Source: Arthrospira sp. PCC 9108 (lineage in GTDB: Bacteria > Cyanobacteriota > Cyanobacteriia > Cyanobacteriales > Microcoleaceae). From it: 64,000 bases of DNA. The DNA lies in NCBI GenBank assembly GCA_016745315.1, contig CP066886.1, forward strand, positions 5,890,501 to 5,954,500, read 5' to 3'. The position numbers and the translations under genes were made by a program. Every line of letters begins with the position of its first letter. Position 1 is the first letter of the stretch. Below, in pieces: positions 8,127 to 17,319 of this stretch. The notes beneath the pieces are model-generated. The model worked only from the letters and a program-made list of their open reading frames with translations. It was not told the DNA's origin and did not search any database.

Positions 8127-9122
8127 ATGAGTAGCACGTCACAACAAAAATCATCGGTTATATCATCTCTGGTATCTCCGCAAAATCTGCTGATATTTGG
8201 CATCACCTGGGTGGTTCTGGCTCTGTTGTTCTTCCTGCTGTTTAGTGTAAGTGCGCCGGGGGAAGAACGACCTTTATGGTATTCCATTGGCACTTATGTC
8301 TTTGAATTGGGTGCTTTTCTGATGGCTGCACTGGTTTGCTATAGAAATTGGCGTAGCCCCCAAATGGTCAGCGGACGCAATGTCTGGCTGGGAATTGGTC
8401 TAGGATCACTGTTTTATTTTATGGGAGGTTTACTATTTGGTTTATGGGAACTGGTATGGAACCTTGACCCGGTGGTTTCCCTAGGGGATGGGTTCTATGT
8501 CCTCAGCTATTTGTTGTTTGGCTGGGGAATGGTTACGGCGGTGACTTCTAAACGCCTAAATCTGGAGGTTTGGCAGTGGGCGACTCTGGCTGGTGTGGCG
8601 ATCGCTGGTATAACTTTGGCAACCTGGGTAGCTGATCCGTCATTTTTTGGGCTGTTAGGGACTACTGAAGAACCCCCGGGTCAGGAACAGATAGTCACTA
8701 CCCCTAATGGAGTGGCTATGGTTGATGAAGCCATGGCTGAGGAGGAAGAAGAAAGTACGGCCCCAGATTGGGTGCTGGCAGTTGATGCTCAACTTGAACC
8801 TCTGGGATTTTGGCTGAATTTGTTTTACATCTATGGTGATGTGGTGTTGCTGATTCTAGCAACTGCCCTGATTCTGGCTTTTTGGGGAGGGCGCTTTTCT
8901 CAGTCCTGGCGTATGATAGCCTTTGCTATCTTCTCGCTGTATGTGGCGGATACTTACTTTAAATGGTCTGATTCTCGGGTCGAAATTGAGTATGAAAGTG
9001 GCAACTTGCTAGAAGTGTTTTTTGTCTTTACTGGCATTTTGTTTGTGATCGGTGCGGTCCTAGAATATGACATATCAACTCGTTCTCGCCAAAGCCGACG
9101 TAGACGCGCCAGCAGAGGCTAG
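8127..9122 (+). CDS. Multi-pass membrane protein of unknown function
   Basis: 331 aa with about seven hydrophobic segments (roughly residues 20-45, 55-75, 88-112, 120-140, 150-170, 230-255, 262-280 and 288-310). A hydrophilic acidic loop (about 175-220, AMAEEEEESTAP) splits two membrane blocks. The tail is strongly basic (TRSRQSRRRRASRG), probably cytoplasmic. No channel, transporter or kinase signature is visible. Start ATG at 8127. Neighbours give no functional hint. Confidence 0.75.
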   Translation: MSSTSQQKSSVISSLVSPQNLLIFGITWVVLALLFFLLFSVSAPGEERPLWYSIGTYVFELGAFLMAALVCYRNWRSPQMVSGRNVWLGIGLGSLFYFMGGLLFGLWELVWNLDPVVSLGDGFYVLSYLLFGWGMVTAVTSKRLNLEVWQWATLAGVAIAGITLATWVADPSFFGLLGTTEEPPGQEQIVTTPNGVAMVDEAMAEEEEESTAPDWVLAVDAQLEPLGFWLNLFYIYGDVVLLILATALILAFWGGRFSQSWRMIAFAIFSLYVADTYFKWSDSRVEIEYESGNLLEVFFVFTGILFVIGAVLEYDISTRSRQSRRRRASRG

Positions 9123-9261
9123 AATGAAAGTTGATATGTCTAGTTTTGTCGCTGGATTTTTCAGAGAACTTCAAGTTTTGATGTTCCTAATCGTTCAAGA
9201 AAATCTGTAGAGAAAATTAGCCAAAGAGGCGATCGCACTTAGGGGGATCCCTTCTAAGCCT

Positions 9262-10194
9262 GTGGAAATTAACTCCAATGTCCAATTTAGACCAAATCTG
9301 ATGACATCCTCAAAACTTTCTGACTCCCAAAAACAGGAAATCGTTAGGCTCTATCAAGATGTACCCGAGGAAACAACGATCGCCCTAGCGGAAAAGTTCG
9401 GGGTGAGTAGTTCTACGGTAAGACGTATTCTACAAAGTGCCGTCCCACGGGATGTTTATGATGTTCTAACTCATCAGAAGCAACGGTTACGAAATCAGAG
9501 AAAACCCCAACTCAAGGACAGCAGATCCGAATTGAATGATGGGGAGTCTCAAGCATTTAAGTCCTCAGATTCTAAGTTAGATTCTGATGCTACCAACGGA
9601 GTCCGCCTGCGGAAAAGCTCATCGGTATTAGAACCTGAGAGAGAAGCAGCAGAAACAACCCAAGAGTCAAATTCTGTGGAAACGATCCCTGGACCATTGC
9701 TGAAACAGCCAAATCTGACAACATCAAATGATGAGATGGGGGAGTTAATCACACCGGAGTTGTTTTCGGGGGAAGAATTTAGCGATTTTGATGATGATGA
9801 TGAGGATGAGGAGGATGAGGATGAGGATTATGGGGACAATGATCAGGATTTGTTCGATCGCCCCCTTACCCCTGATGCTAACAGCTTAGTCCAAATTCTG
9901 CCCCTGACTGAGGCTGAGTTACCTAAGATTTGCTATTTGGTGATTGATCGGGCTTCGGAACTGATTGTTAAGCCTTTGAAGGCTTTTGCGGAGTTGGGGC
10001 GTATCCCGTCGGAAGAAATTCTGGAAAAAACTCTGCCTGTTTTTGATAATCATCGGGTGGCTAGTCGGTTTTCGGCACGCAATCAGCGGGTTTTTAAGGT
10101 TCCTGATGGCAGGTTACTACAAAAAACAGCCCCCCATTTACAAGCGAAGGGAATCACTAGGTTGTTGATTGACGGTCAGGTTTATCACTTTTGA
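9262..10194 (+). CDS. Helix-turn-helix protein with acidic linker, conserved in cyanobacteria
   Basis: The N-terminal part carries a transposase/sigma-like helix-turn-helix (residues about 14-60: KQEIVRLYQDVPEETTIALA then FGVSSSTVRRIL), suggesting DNA binding. A low-complexity linker with a run of Asp/Glu (FDDDDEDEEDEDEDYGD, near 9785-9840) joins it to a conserved ~95-residue C-terminal domain (LPLTEAELPKICYLVIDR..LIDGQVYHF) of unknown role. The frame opens at GTG 9262, with AGGGGG about 15 nt upstream; ATG 9301 (MTSSKLSDSQKQE) is an equally plausible start. Possibly a transcription factor; targets unknown. Confidence 0.7.
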   Translation: MEINSNVQFRPNLMTSSKLSDSQKQEIVRLYQDVPEETTIALAEKFGVSSSTVRRILQSAVPRDVYDVLTHQKQRLRNQRKPQLKDSRSELNDGESQAFKSSDSKLDSDATNGVRLRKSSSVLEPEREAAETTQESNSVETIPGPLLKQPNLTTSNDEMGELITPELFSGEEFSDFDDDDEDEEDEDEDYGDNDQDLFDRPLTPDANSLVQILPLTEAELPKICYLVIDRASELIVKPLKAFAELGRIPSEEILEKTLPVFDNHRVASRFSARNQRVFKVPDGRLLQKTAPHLQAKGITRLLIDGQVYHF

Positions 10195-10209
10195 GTTGGG
10201 TTAATTGAG

Positions 10210-10249
10210 GGAACAGGAAACAGCTTTGACAAGCCCGGTTTCCTGTTCC
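10210..10249. terminator. Bidirectional terminator hairpin
   Basis: A perfect 12-bp stem, GGAACAGGAAAC (10210-10221) with GTTTCCTGTTCC (10238-10249), and a 16-nt loop. It lies between convergent genes ending at 10194 and 10288. No long T-run follows, so termination is inferred from stem and position. Confidence 0.7.
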
Positions 10250-10287
10250 TATTGGTGAGCAGTTAGTTGATTGGCTTGATGGCTATT

Positions 10288-10767
10288 CTAACGACCACTA
10301 CCAGGAAGAGCACGACCCGGACCACGACCCGGACCACCGCCAGTGCCAAGACCGCCAGGACCACCAGGACCACGACCCGGACGTTCCCCCATTCTTTCCT
10401 GGAGTTGCGATCGCTGTTCTGGGGTGAGAACTTCCCGCATTTCTAACATGGTATCGAACCGCTGGTCACTCAAGGCGCGACTCAACTCTTGGATTCTTTG
10501 ACGCTGTTGGCGCAATTGTTCGGGACTGGCGTTGCTTTGTTGTAGCGATCGCATTTGTTCCCGACTGGCTTGGAGTTCCTGCCGTTGACGTTCTGAGGAA
10601 GTGGCGGCGCGATCGCGAATTGCTTGCATCTGTTCCTGTTGTTGGGGAGTCAGGCTGAGACTATCAAAGCATTGACCTTTACGGGGACCAGCAAAGGCGA
10701 CGCTGGCAGTTATGGGGACAATTAAGGCGGTGGCAGCCATTATCGACAATAAACGTTGCATATTCAT
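10288..10767 (-). CDS. Spy/CpxP-like periplasmic protein with LTxxQ repeats
   Basis: Start chosen at ATG 10767 because AGGA lies 7 nt upstream; the frame stays open to 10800. A clear signal peptide follows (MQRLLSIMAATALIVPITASVAFAG). The mature protein is a Gln/Arg-rich helical chaperone-like chain with two LTP(E)Q motifs (SLTPQQQEQM, VLTPEQRSQL) typical of the Spy/CpxP family. It ends in a Gly/Pro/Arg-rich tail (GRGPGGPGG..). Family members are envelope-stress chaperones or metal-responsive periplasmic proteins. Here it sits next to, and divergent from, a two-component system, which might monitor the envelope; that link is inference. Confidence 0.8.
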   Translation of the reverse strand: MNMQRLLSIMAATALIVPITASVAFAGPRKGQCFDSLSLTPQQQEQMQAIRDRAATSSERQRQELQASREQMRSLQQSNASPEQLRQQRQRIQELSRALSDQRFDTMLEMREVLTPEQRSQLQERMGERPGRGPGGPGGLGTGGGPGRGPGRALPGSGR

Positions 10768-10941
10768 ATCTATATCCTGGAACATCTTTGAGATTATCAA
10801 CTCGGTTTGAGCTTTAACCCCATTGTAGGTAGATACAACCGGCGATCGCCTCGATCAGAATACCCAATTATGATAGGTCAAAGGTAACGGTTGCTGATAG
10901 TCCTAAAGTACCAAAAGAGATACCTGGGGGGTTGGCTGCGC

Positions 10942-12306
10942 GTGAAAAATATATTTGGTCGTTCGAGTTTTCCAGTACCCTTGCTGCTGTATTTGGAGTG
11001 GGTGCTGTTGGCGATCGCCCTGTTAACGGCTTTTAGCCCCCTGCCATATACTCAGAGTCCTGGAGGGGAGGGCTACAGAGTTCACCGTCAAATCCACAGA
11101 CCAGACAGACCAGAGGCTGTAACAGATCATCGACCGGAGCGATCGCCATACCCTGATCGCCCCCAGAACCGCCATAGACGACACTACCGTAGTCGTCGGT
11201 TTCCCTTGGGGATTTTGGTTAGTATTGGCAGTTTGGGTGTAATGGGCTTGAGATTACCTGAGCGATCGGGCAGACCTGCGATCCGGTGGGTATATATCGC
11301 CTGTGGGTTTACGTTTAGTTGGTTGGCGGTGGTATTTGGGGGGCGGGGGGTGAGTTTTTTCTCCGCCCTGTTGCTGGTGGTGGTTATTCGCGCCTGTCTG
11401 TTATTTTCCTGGCGCGATCGCATTGCGGTGGCTATTTTTGCTTATGGCTTATTTCTGCTGTGGGTATTTCTGCGCCTGAGACCTCTGGCTGATAATTGGG
11501 CTGACCCAATTCAGGGGCTAGTATTGACTCTGACTTTTAATTCTAGTGTTTTATTTGGGTTAGTATTGCTGTTTATTTTATTATTAGTGGGAGCGCTATT
11601 ATCAGAGCAAGAAAGTCGCCAGAAATTGGCGGAAGCTAATCAAAAGTTAAGGGAATATGCGATGTTGATTGAGGATCGAGCAATTAATCAAGAACGTAAT
11701 CGCATCGCCCGGGAAATTCATGATTCTGTAGGTCACAATTTGACTGCCCAAAGTATTCAATTGGAAAATGTGGCTTTATTTTTAGCTGAGGATAAACAAC
11801 GGGCTGCCCGACATCTCCAACAAGCTAGGGAGTTGGGGAAGGAAGCCTTAAAAGAGGTGCGGGCATCGGTGAGGGCTTGGCGATCGCATCCTCTAAAACA
11901 GTCTTTTGGGCAGGCTCTATCACAGCTAATTTCTGAGTTTGAGGCGACCACATCAGTCCCGGTAGCATCTCATTTACAAATCGGGGATACATTACCCCTT
12001 GATATTTCTATCGTTTTATATAGGGTAATTCAGGAAGCCTTTACGAATATTTCTAAGCACGCCAAAGCCAAAAAAGTGCAGCTAATTATCTCAGAAAATA
12101 ACCGAGAATTTTATTTAAAAATTGAGGATGATGGCTGTGGCTTTAATCCTGGGCAAAATACGACGGGATTTGGTTTGCAAGGTATGGGGGAAAGGGTGAT
12201 GGCTGTGGGGGGAAATTTCAGCTTAAATAGTTCTCCCGGTGAAGGGTGTAAAATTGAAGTGAAAATCGGGAAAAATCAGGATCATGATTCGAGTTCTATT
12301 AGTTGA
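10942..12306 (+). CDS. NarL-type sensor histidine kinase (HisKA_3)
   Basis: The N-terminus has membrane segments (about residues 8-35, 95-115, 120-185 and 200-225). A His/Arg/Pro-rich loop lies between the first two (RPDRPEAVTDHRPERSPYPD). The cytoplasmic part has a HisKA_3 box with the phosphorylated His in AREIHDSVGHNLTA (nt ~11710), then a HATPase domain with N box (QEAFTNISKHA) and G boxes (DDGCGF, GFGLQGMGER). I set the start at GTG 10942 (VKNIFGRSSF); the frame is open to TTG 10891. The 3' end overlaps the response regulator by 23 nt, so the pair is translationally coupled. Confidence 0.85.
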   Translation: MKNIFGRSSFPVPLLLYLEWVLLAIALLTAFSPLPYTQSPGGEGYRVHRQIHRPDRPEAVTDHRPERSPYPDRPQNRHRRHYRSRRFPLGILVSIGSLGVMGLRLPERSGRPAIRWVYIACGFTFSWLAVVFGGRGVSFFSALLLVVVIRACLLFSWRDRIAVAIFAYGLFLLWVFLRLRPLADNWADPIQGLVLTLTFNSSVLFGLVLLFILLLVGALLSEQESRQKLAEANQKLREYAMLIEDRAINQERNRIAREIHDSVGHNLTAQSIQLENVALFLAEDKQRAARHLQQARELGKEALKEVRASVRAWRSHPLKQSFGQALSQLISEFEATTSVPVASHLQIGDTLPLDISIVLYRVIQEAFTNISKHAKAKKVQLIISENNREFYLKIEDDGCGFNPGQNTTGFGLQGMGERVMAVGGNFSLNSSPGEGCKIEVKIGKNQDHDSSSIS

Positions 12307-12931
12307 TGATCAGGGGATTATTCGGGAAGGGTTACGGAGTTTATTAGAAGCAAAACCAGACTTGGAAATAGTGGGAGAGGCTGAGAATGGGAAAGTGGCG
12401 GTGGAATTAGCGTTAAAATTAAAGCCGGATGTGGTGTTAATGGATGTGCGAATGCCAATTATGGATGGGGTGGCGGCGATGCGATCGCTTGCTGAACAAC
12501 AGCCGGAAATTAAGGTTTTGGTATTGACAACTTTTGATGATGATGAATATATCACCCAAGCTATGGAATCTGGCGCGAAGGGATACCTATTAAAGGATAC
12601 CCCTTCTGATGAACTAGCCCAAGCTATTCGGGCAGTTTATCAAGGATATACACAGTTAGGACCGGGTTTATTTGAGAAGGTGATGGCTGCTAAATCTAAA
12701 CCTTCTAGGGATGAACCTTTACCAGGGTATTTACAAGATTTAACTCCTAGGGAATTGGAGGTTTTACGGTTAATTGGTAAGGGTTACAGTAACCGAGAAA
12801 TTGCCCAGGAGTTATTTATTAGCGAGAGAACTGTTAAAAATCATGTTTCTAGTATTTTAAGCCGCCTGAATTTACGCGATCGCACTCAGGTGGCTTTGCT
12901 GGCTAATAAATACCCAATTCTGGGTGGATGA
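12284..12931 (+). CDS. LuxR/NarL-family response regulator
   Basis: 215 aa. The N-terminal receiver domain (1-120) has the acidic pocket VDDQ, phospho-acceptor Asp in VVLMDVRMP (about residue 53) and Lys in GYLLKDTP (about 103). The C-terminal LuxR helix-turn-helix (about 148-205: LTPRELEVLRLIGKGYSNREI..) binds DNA. It overlaps the kinase gene upstream, making this a cognate pair. The stimulus and regulon cannot be read from the sequence; the divergent Spy-like gene is a candidate target. Confidence 0.9.
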   Translation: MIRVLLVDDQGIIREGLRSLLEAKPDLEIVGEAENGKVAVELALKLKPDVVLMDVRMPIMDGVAAMRSLAEQQPEIKVLVLTTFDDDEYITQAMESGAKGYLLKDTPSDELAQAIRAVYQGYTQLGPGLFEKVMAAKSKPSRDEPLPGYLQDLTPRELEVLRLIGKGYSNREIAQELFISERTVKNHVSSILSRLNLRDRTQVALLANKYPILGG

Positions 12932-12957
12932 TCAACCTCCTGGATAATTGGCTCTGA

Positions 12958-13353
12958 GATACCATCAATCGCCGTGCTAGGCTTCCTGGTCAGAAACAGA
13001 AATTCCCGGATATCATCTCAACTAATAAGTGGTTTTCTGCTTCGGGAAAACGACTGCATCAAAATCCCGAAGAATGCGAGGACTTAATTAAAAATGGCAT
13101 TGAGGCTCTGATAGATTTATATTTGCTGGCTGCTGGTGATGAGTTACTATTTGCATCGCGCTCATCTTTTGGTTTATTGGCGAGTCTGTTAATGGATAAA
13201 CCCCAGGCTATTCGCAATGATATTGATACCCAAAAACCACTAGTTAAACGAGTTCAACTGAAGCTGAAAAATATAGCTAAGAAGCTGAATATTGGGGGGG
13301 ATGAATACACCCGCGAAAATCGGCGATCGCCAATTATAGAAGTCAGTGGCTGA
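12958..13353 (+). pseudogene. Gene remnant, possibly glycosyltransferase-like C-terminus
   Basis: The frame is open from just after a TGA at 12955 to a stop at 13353 (about 131 codons) with no convincing start codon or ribosome-binding site. It reads like real protein (KWFSASGKRLHQ.., IDLYLLAAGDELLFASRSSF). The block with LYLLAAGD followed by SSFG resembles the end of fucosyltransferase-like enzymes, but only weakly. The tail (KLNIGGDEYTRENRRSP) is basic. The 5' half seems to have been lost beside the response-regulator gene. Function unassigned. Confidence 0.45.
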
Positions 13354-13566
13354 TGGGGGAGAGCTTATGAACACTATTATAATGGGGGTGTCAGGTTTAA
13401 GTGTTGGTGAAATTCCCCAGAAGAGATTAGAGATTTTCTGGACTTCTACCCTAGACTGTAATGGGGGATGTTTACAAAAATTTACATAACTTGTGCCTGA
13501 ATTTGCGTAATTTTTCTATGCTGCGCCGATAGGATAGTATAAATCAAAGAATTAAGGGTATCTGGG
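13354..13566. other. Intergenic region upstream of the McrB-like operon
   Basis: 213 bp, no gene. It must hold the promoter of the five-gene operon. An AT-rich block near 13531-13545 (AGGATAGTATAAATC) could be a -10 region, but no well-spaced -35 is visible. AAGGG at 13555 is a reasonable ribosome-binding site for the ATG at 13567. No clear operator palindrome is seen. Confidence 0.4.
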
Positions 13567-15735
13567 ATGATCAAAAATTTGGCGATCGTCGGTGGTTCTT
13601 GTCTGGTGGGAGGTGCGGCTGTATTCTTTATTTCCCCCTCCCGAGACGCTTGGAGTACCATATTCGGAAGTACATTGGGGGGATTAGGGGGTGCAACATT
13701 TGCCATTCAAAGCATCAAAAAATCTAGCGAAGAAGTCATCAAAACTCAACAACAAATCCAGGATTTAAAACAAGAACATCAACAGCTATTATCAAAAGTT
13801 AAAGAAATTACAGATAGACACAATAAATTGACCCAAAAATTGAGCCAAACCGAAGGTCAGCTAACTAATAAAAGGCATGATTTAAATGATGTGCAAAACA
13901 GAGTTAAGGAAATTGAACAGCAAGAACAGGATTTAAAGGTTCGCCTAGAGAGACTCAGAATCAGTAATCCCCAATTAGAGACGTTAGAAAAAATTGCAGC
14001 TAAAATCGGAGAACTGAGCCAAAATAAAAGTGGATTAGAAGGTGAAGTGACGGCTCTTAATTCCCAGTTACAAGAGTTAGCGAATCAACGAAATTCCCTC
14101 GCCCAAATTGAAGTGCAATATCACGCTAAAACGGCTCAATTAAGGGAACTCACAGAGCAAATTAAAGCTAGGACGGAGGCACTGCAAACCCTTCAGACTC
14201 GACAAGCTGAATTGGAAGTTATCAGGGCGAGTTATGATGCTTTATCTGCTGAACAGCAACACTTGCAAACCAGAATCGAGCAGCTACGTCCAGAAATTCA
14301 GAGGTTGGAAGGTGAAAAGCAACGAATTTTACAGGTGATTCAGCAACACCAACAAGATTATCAACAAATTGAAAATTTCCGAAGGCAAATCAGAAATCTG
14401 AATTCTGAGATTCGCAGGAAAATTCTGGATTTACAAGATATAGATCATAACATAAATACTGCTAATATAAACCTCAATAGCTTGCGAGTTCAAAATGCTC
14501 AGTTACAAGAGGAAAAACAGAGATATAAAGAAGAAATTGATGGTTTGAAAGGAGAATTAGCAAATCTCAGTAATAGCACGGAAGTGGCGATGCAAGCGCT
14601 CAAGGATAAGTTGTGGAATCATTTGCCGACAAAACGATTTAATATCGGCAATAGCGTAAATGTAGAACAGCAATTTTTACAAAGTTTTACAGAATTCCTG
14701 AACTTACAAGGCTTGACATTTCCTCGGCGGGTAGTCAATGCTTTTCACACTTCTTTAAAAGTGCAGGATATCTCGGCTTTAGTGGTTTTAGCGGGGATTA
14801 GTGGGACTGGAAAAAGTGAACTTCCCCAACGGTACGCCAATTTTATTGGGGCACAGTGTTTGACTTTGGCGGTGCAACCCCGTTGGGATTCTCCGCAAGA
14901 TTTGCAAGGGTTCTATAATTACATTGAAAAGAAATTTAAACCGACGGATTTGATGCGAGGTTTGTATCAATACAATCATGATAATCAGATGCAAAATCGA
15001 ATCGTTATCGTGTTGCTAGATGAGATGAATTTGGCGCGGGTTGAATATTATTTTAGTGATTTTCTGTCTAAGTTAGAAAGCCGTCGTTCCGGGGACACTT
15101 ATTTAGAAATTGATTTGGGAAGTTTGCCGCTGAGGGAGGAAGAACGTCGCCTTAGAATTCCAGAAGAGTTTTTATTTGTGGGGACAATGAATGAGGATGA
15201 AACTACCCAAACTTTATCGGATAAGGTGCTAGATAGAGCGAATGTTTTAACTTTTGGTAAGCCAGAAAATTTGAGGCTGCGGGAAGACAGTAACAACAGT
15301 AATCAAGTTAATAAATCTTCAGGCTATTTGGATTATGAAAAGTTTAAGGCTTGGAGGAGAAGACCACAAGTTAATTCTCCTGTGGTTCGCAAAGTTAAAG
15401 AATATTTGGATCAAGCCAATAATGTGATGGAGAAAATCGGACATCCTTTTGCTCATCGCGTTTATCAAGCTATCACTCAATATGTGGTTAATTATCCGGG
15501 AGTTTCAGAGGTTAACTCGGCTGAGTTTCGCTATGCTTTGGCTGACCAATTTGGACAGAAGTTATTGCCGAAATTGCGGGGATTGATGATTGATGATTAT
15601 CACGAAGAACTGGAAGAGATGAAACAATTAATTGAGCAATTGGGGGATGAACCTTTGACTAGGGCTTTTGAAAGGTCTAGGAATAGTTCGACGGGTCAAT
15701 TTGAGTGGAAAGGTTTGATTTATCCGGAGGAGTAG
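13567..15735 (+). CDS. Membrane-anchored coiled-coil McrB-like AAA+ NTPase
   Basis: 722 aa. Residues 5-50 form one or two membrane segments (LAIVGGSCLVGGAAVFF.., STLGGLGGATFAI). Residues about 55-345 are an almost unbroken coiled coil rich in Gln, Glu and Leu. The AAA+ domain carries Walker A GISGTGKSEL (about 410-419), Walker B VIVLLDEMNLA (about 480-490) and the McrB-type sensor MNEDETTQTLSDKVLDRA (about 541-558). McrB relatives are NTPases that drive a McrC-type nuclease. The next gene encodes a DUF2357 (McrC-related) protein 6 nt away, which supports this. A membrane anchor plus long coiled coil is unlike classical McrB and resembles CoCoNuT-type systems. GTP versus ATP preference cannot be told from sequence. 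Confidence 0.8.
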   Translation: MIKNLAIVGGSCLVGGAAVFFISPSRDAWSTIFGSTLGGLGGATFAIQSIKKSSEEVIKTQQQIQDLKQEHQQLLSKVKEITDRHNKLTQKLSQTEGQLTNKRHDLNDVQNRVKEIEQQEQDLKVRLERLRISNPQLETLEKIAAKIGELSQNKSGLEGEVTALNSQLQELANQRNSLAQIEVQYHAKTAQLRELTEQIKARTEALQTLQTRQAELEVIRASYDALSAEQQHLQTRIEQLRPEIQRLEGEKQRILQVIQQHQQDYQQIENFRRQIRNLNSEIRRKILDLQDIDHNINTANINLNSLRVQNAQLQEEKQRYKEEIDGLKGELANLSNSTEVAMQALKDKLWNHLPTKRFNIGNSVNVEQQFLQSFTEFLNLQGLTFPRRVVNAFHTSLKVQDISALVVLAGISGTGKSELPQRYANFIGAQCLTLAVQPRWDSPQDLQGFYNYIEKKFKPTDLMRGLYQYNHDNQMQNRIVIVLLDEMNLARVEYYFSDFLSKLESRRSGDTYLEIDLGSLPLREEERRLRIPEEFLFVGTMNEDETTQTLSDKVLDRANVLTFGKPENLRLREDSNNSNQVNKSSGYLDYEKFKAWRRRPQVNSPVVRKVKEYLDQANNVMEKIGHPFAHRVYQAITQYVVNYPGVSEVNSAEFRYALADQFGQKLLPKLRGLMIDDYHEELEEMKQLIEQLGDEPLTRAFERSRNSSTGQFEWKGLIYPEE

Positions 15736-15741
15736 AGAACA

Positions 15742-17319
15742 ATGCAAATTTATCCGAGTTTATTCGCATATCTGAATGGCGCTAATCCTGTGCCTAATCA
15801 TCGGGTTTTACGGGTGTGCGATCGCCCTATTATTAGGGTAGATAAAGCCGAAAATTTGACCGGTAAGGAAGCGATCGCTCTCGGTGGGGGATTGTATGAA
15901 ATTGCTTTTCCTTATTTGGAAATCTCTGACCTGGAACATCACGATAATAGATTGCTATACGAGTTGACTTTGGCTCCGACTTCGGTGATAATTAAGGTGG
16001 CTGATGAGGTGTGCGATCGCGATAATTGTGAGGACGAAAATCAAGGGAAAATCTGGGAGGAAAAATTAGGCGATCGTTTTGATGATACGGTCTCCAGATG
16101 CTTACCAGTTTTGACGGGTTTGTGGGAAAACTTGGTGGCGGAAAAATTGGGAAACCAAGCCAGAGTTCGCCTCCTAAATTTACCCTACCAAGATGCTAAA
16201 ATTCAAGATGCACAAAAACCTTTAATTATCACGTTGCAAAATCGCTATGAATTAAACCAAAAGCTACAAGTCATTACTCCCAAAATGCGGCAACAACTGC
16301 GACGGAGAGCGGAATTAACCCCCATCGGACGCATTCAAGAAATGGACGCTTATTGTTTGCGAGACTATACCCGCCGTCCTGGCAAAAACGCGGCGGAAAA
16401 AGGAGGTTCCCGTCAACAGTTAATGGCGATTAGACGCTATCAGGATTATAACACACCTGAGAACAGATTGCTGATTTATTTTGTGGGCAAAATCTTATAT
16501 TTCGAGTCAATTCGCCTGGGTTCGGAATACGCCACAGATAACCACAGTTTTAGCAAATCAATTAAAGTCTTTAGAAGTCAAACTCACGTCCGGCAAATTC
16601 TCAGAAACTTGAGACATTTTCAACTGCTAAAACCTAATTACGTTTTGCTTCAACATCCGATTTATAATAGCTTCTATCGCGCCTATTTGGATTATCTAGC
16701 GAAAAGAAAGGAAAAGCAAAAAATATGGGGTTTTCGGAATCAGTTATTCGCTGACGTTATCGGTATCTGTTTGTTGATGGCATTGACCAAATTAGCAAAT
16801 TTTTATGTAGACCCTACGGCTGAGTTATGGCGGCAAACGGTTCCCGAAAAAGGACGTTATTTCAGCCACCAAAATGAAGGCAATCTAAAAATTCAAGTTT
16901 TCTTAAAAGACAAAGTTTATAATTTTAGGCTGGAAAAACCGGATGATATTAGGTGGGGAGATTGGCTGTTAAACCTAGAAATTCATGATTTGACCTCAGC
17001 CAGTTTGACTACTCGGACAATTAAAATCCCCATTTGGGTGTTTTGGTATCGTCCCAGTAATGAGTTGGAAGGTATTAACTATCTGACAAAACAACAACAA
17101 CAGGAACCAGAGATTAAAACCGGACTGATTTTTTACTTGCAGGTTTCTCCCCATGAATTTTTGTCGGAGATACCCAATTCATGGAATTTTGAGAACCCCA
17201 GAAAAGTTTGGCTGATGCCAACTCCTAACTTTCTCGCGGAGGACGGTTTGACGCAGACGGTTAATATGATGTCTGGCTTTATTAAAGGTTTAATTAATCA
17301 ATTAACGGATAATGAATGA
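15742..17319 (+). CDS. DUF2357 protein, McrC-like partner of the AAA+ protein
   Basis: 525 aa. It has an N-terminal beta-rich part and a central helical domain with the hallmark YNTPENRLLIYFV (about residues 235-247), typical of DUF2357, the domain found N-terminal to the PD-(D/E)XK nuclease of McrC relatives. In the C-terminal third (about 380-525) I do not see a clear D..(D/E)xK nuclease triad, so the cleavage activity may be absent or divergent. It starts 6 nt after the McrB-like gene and overlaps the helicase gene by 8 nt. Expected role: structural or nuclease partner bound to the AAA+ ring. Confidence 0.75.
   Translation: MQIYPSLFAYLNGANPVPNHRVLRVCDRPIIRVDKAENLTGKEAIALGGGLYEIAFPYLEISDLEHHDNRLLYELTLAPTSVIIKVADEVCDRDNCEDENQGKIWEEKLGDRFDDTVSRCLPVLTGLWENLVAEKLGNQARVRLLNLPYQDAKIQDAQKPLIITLQNRYELNQKLQVITPKMRQQLRRRAELTPIGRIQEMDAYCLRDYTRRPGKNAAEKGGSRQQLMAIRRYQDYNTPENRLLIYFVGKILYFESIRLGSEYATDNHSFSKSIKVFRSQTHVRQILRNLRHFQLLKPNYVLLQHPIYNSFYRAYLDYLAKRKEKQKIWGFRNQLFADVIGICLLMALTKLANFYVDPTAELWRQTVPEKGRYFSHQNEGNLKIQVFLKDKVYNFRLEKPDDIRWGDWLLNLEIHDLTSASLTTRTIKIPIWVFWYRPSNELEGINYLTKQQQQEPEIKTGLIFYLQVSPHEFLSEIPNSWNFENPRKVWLMPTPNFLAEDGLTQTVNMMSGFIKGLINQLTDNE

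Noticed and set aside
10942..12931. Two-component pair as part of the McrB-like operon
   Set aside because: A gene remnant and a 213-bp gap separate them, and the motifs are those of ordinary NarL-type regulators.
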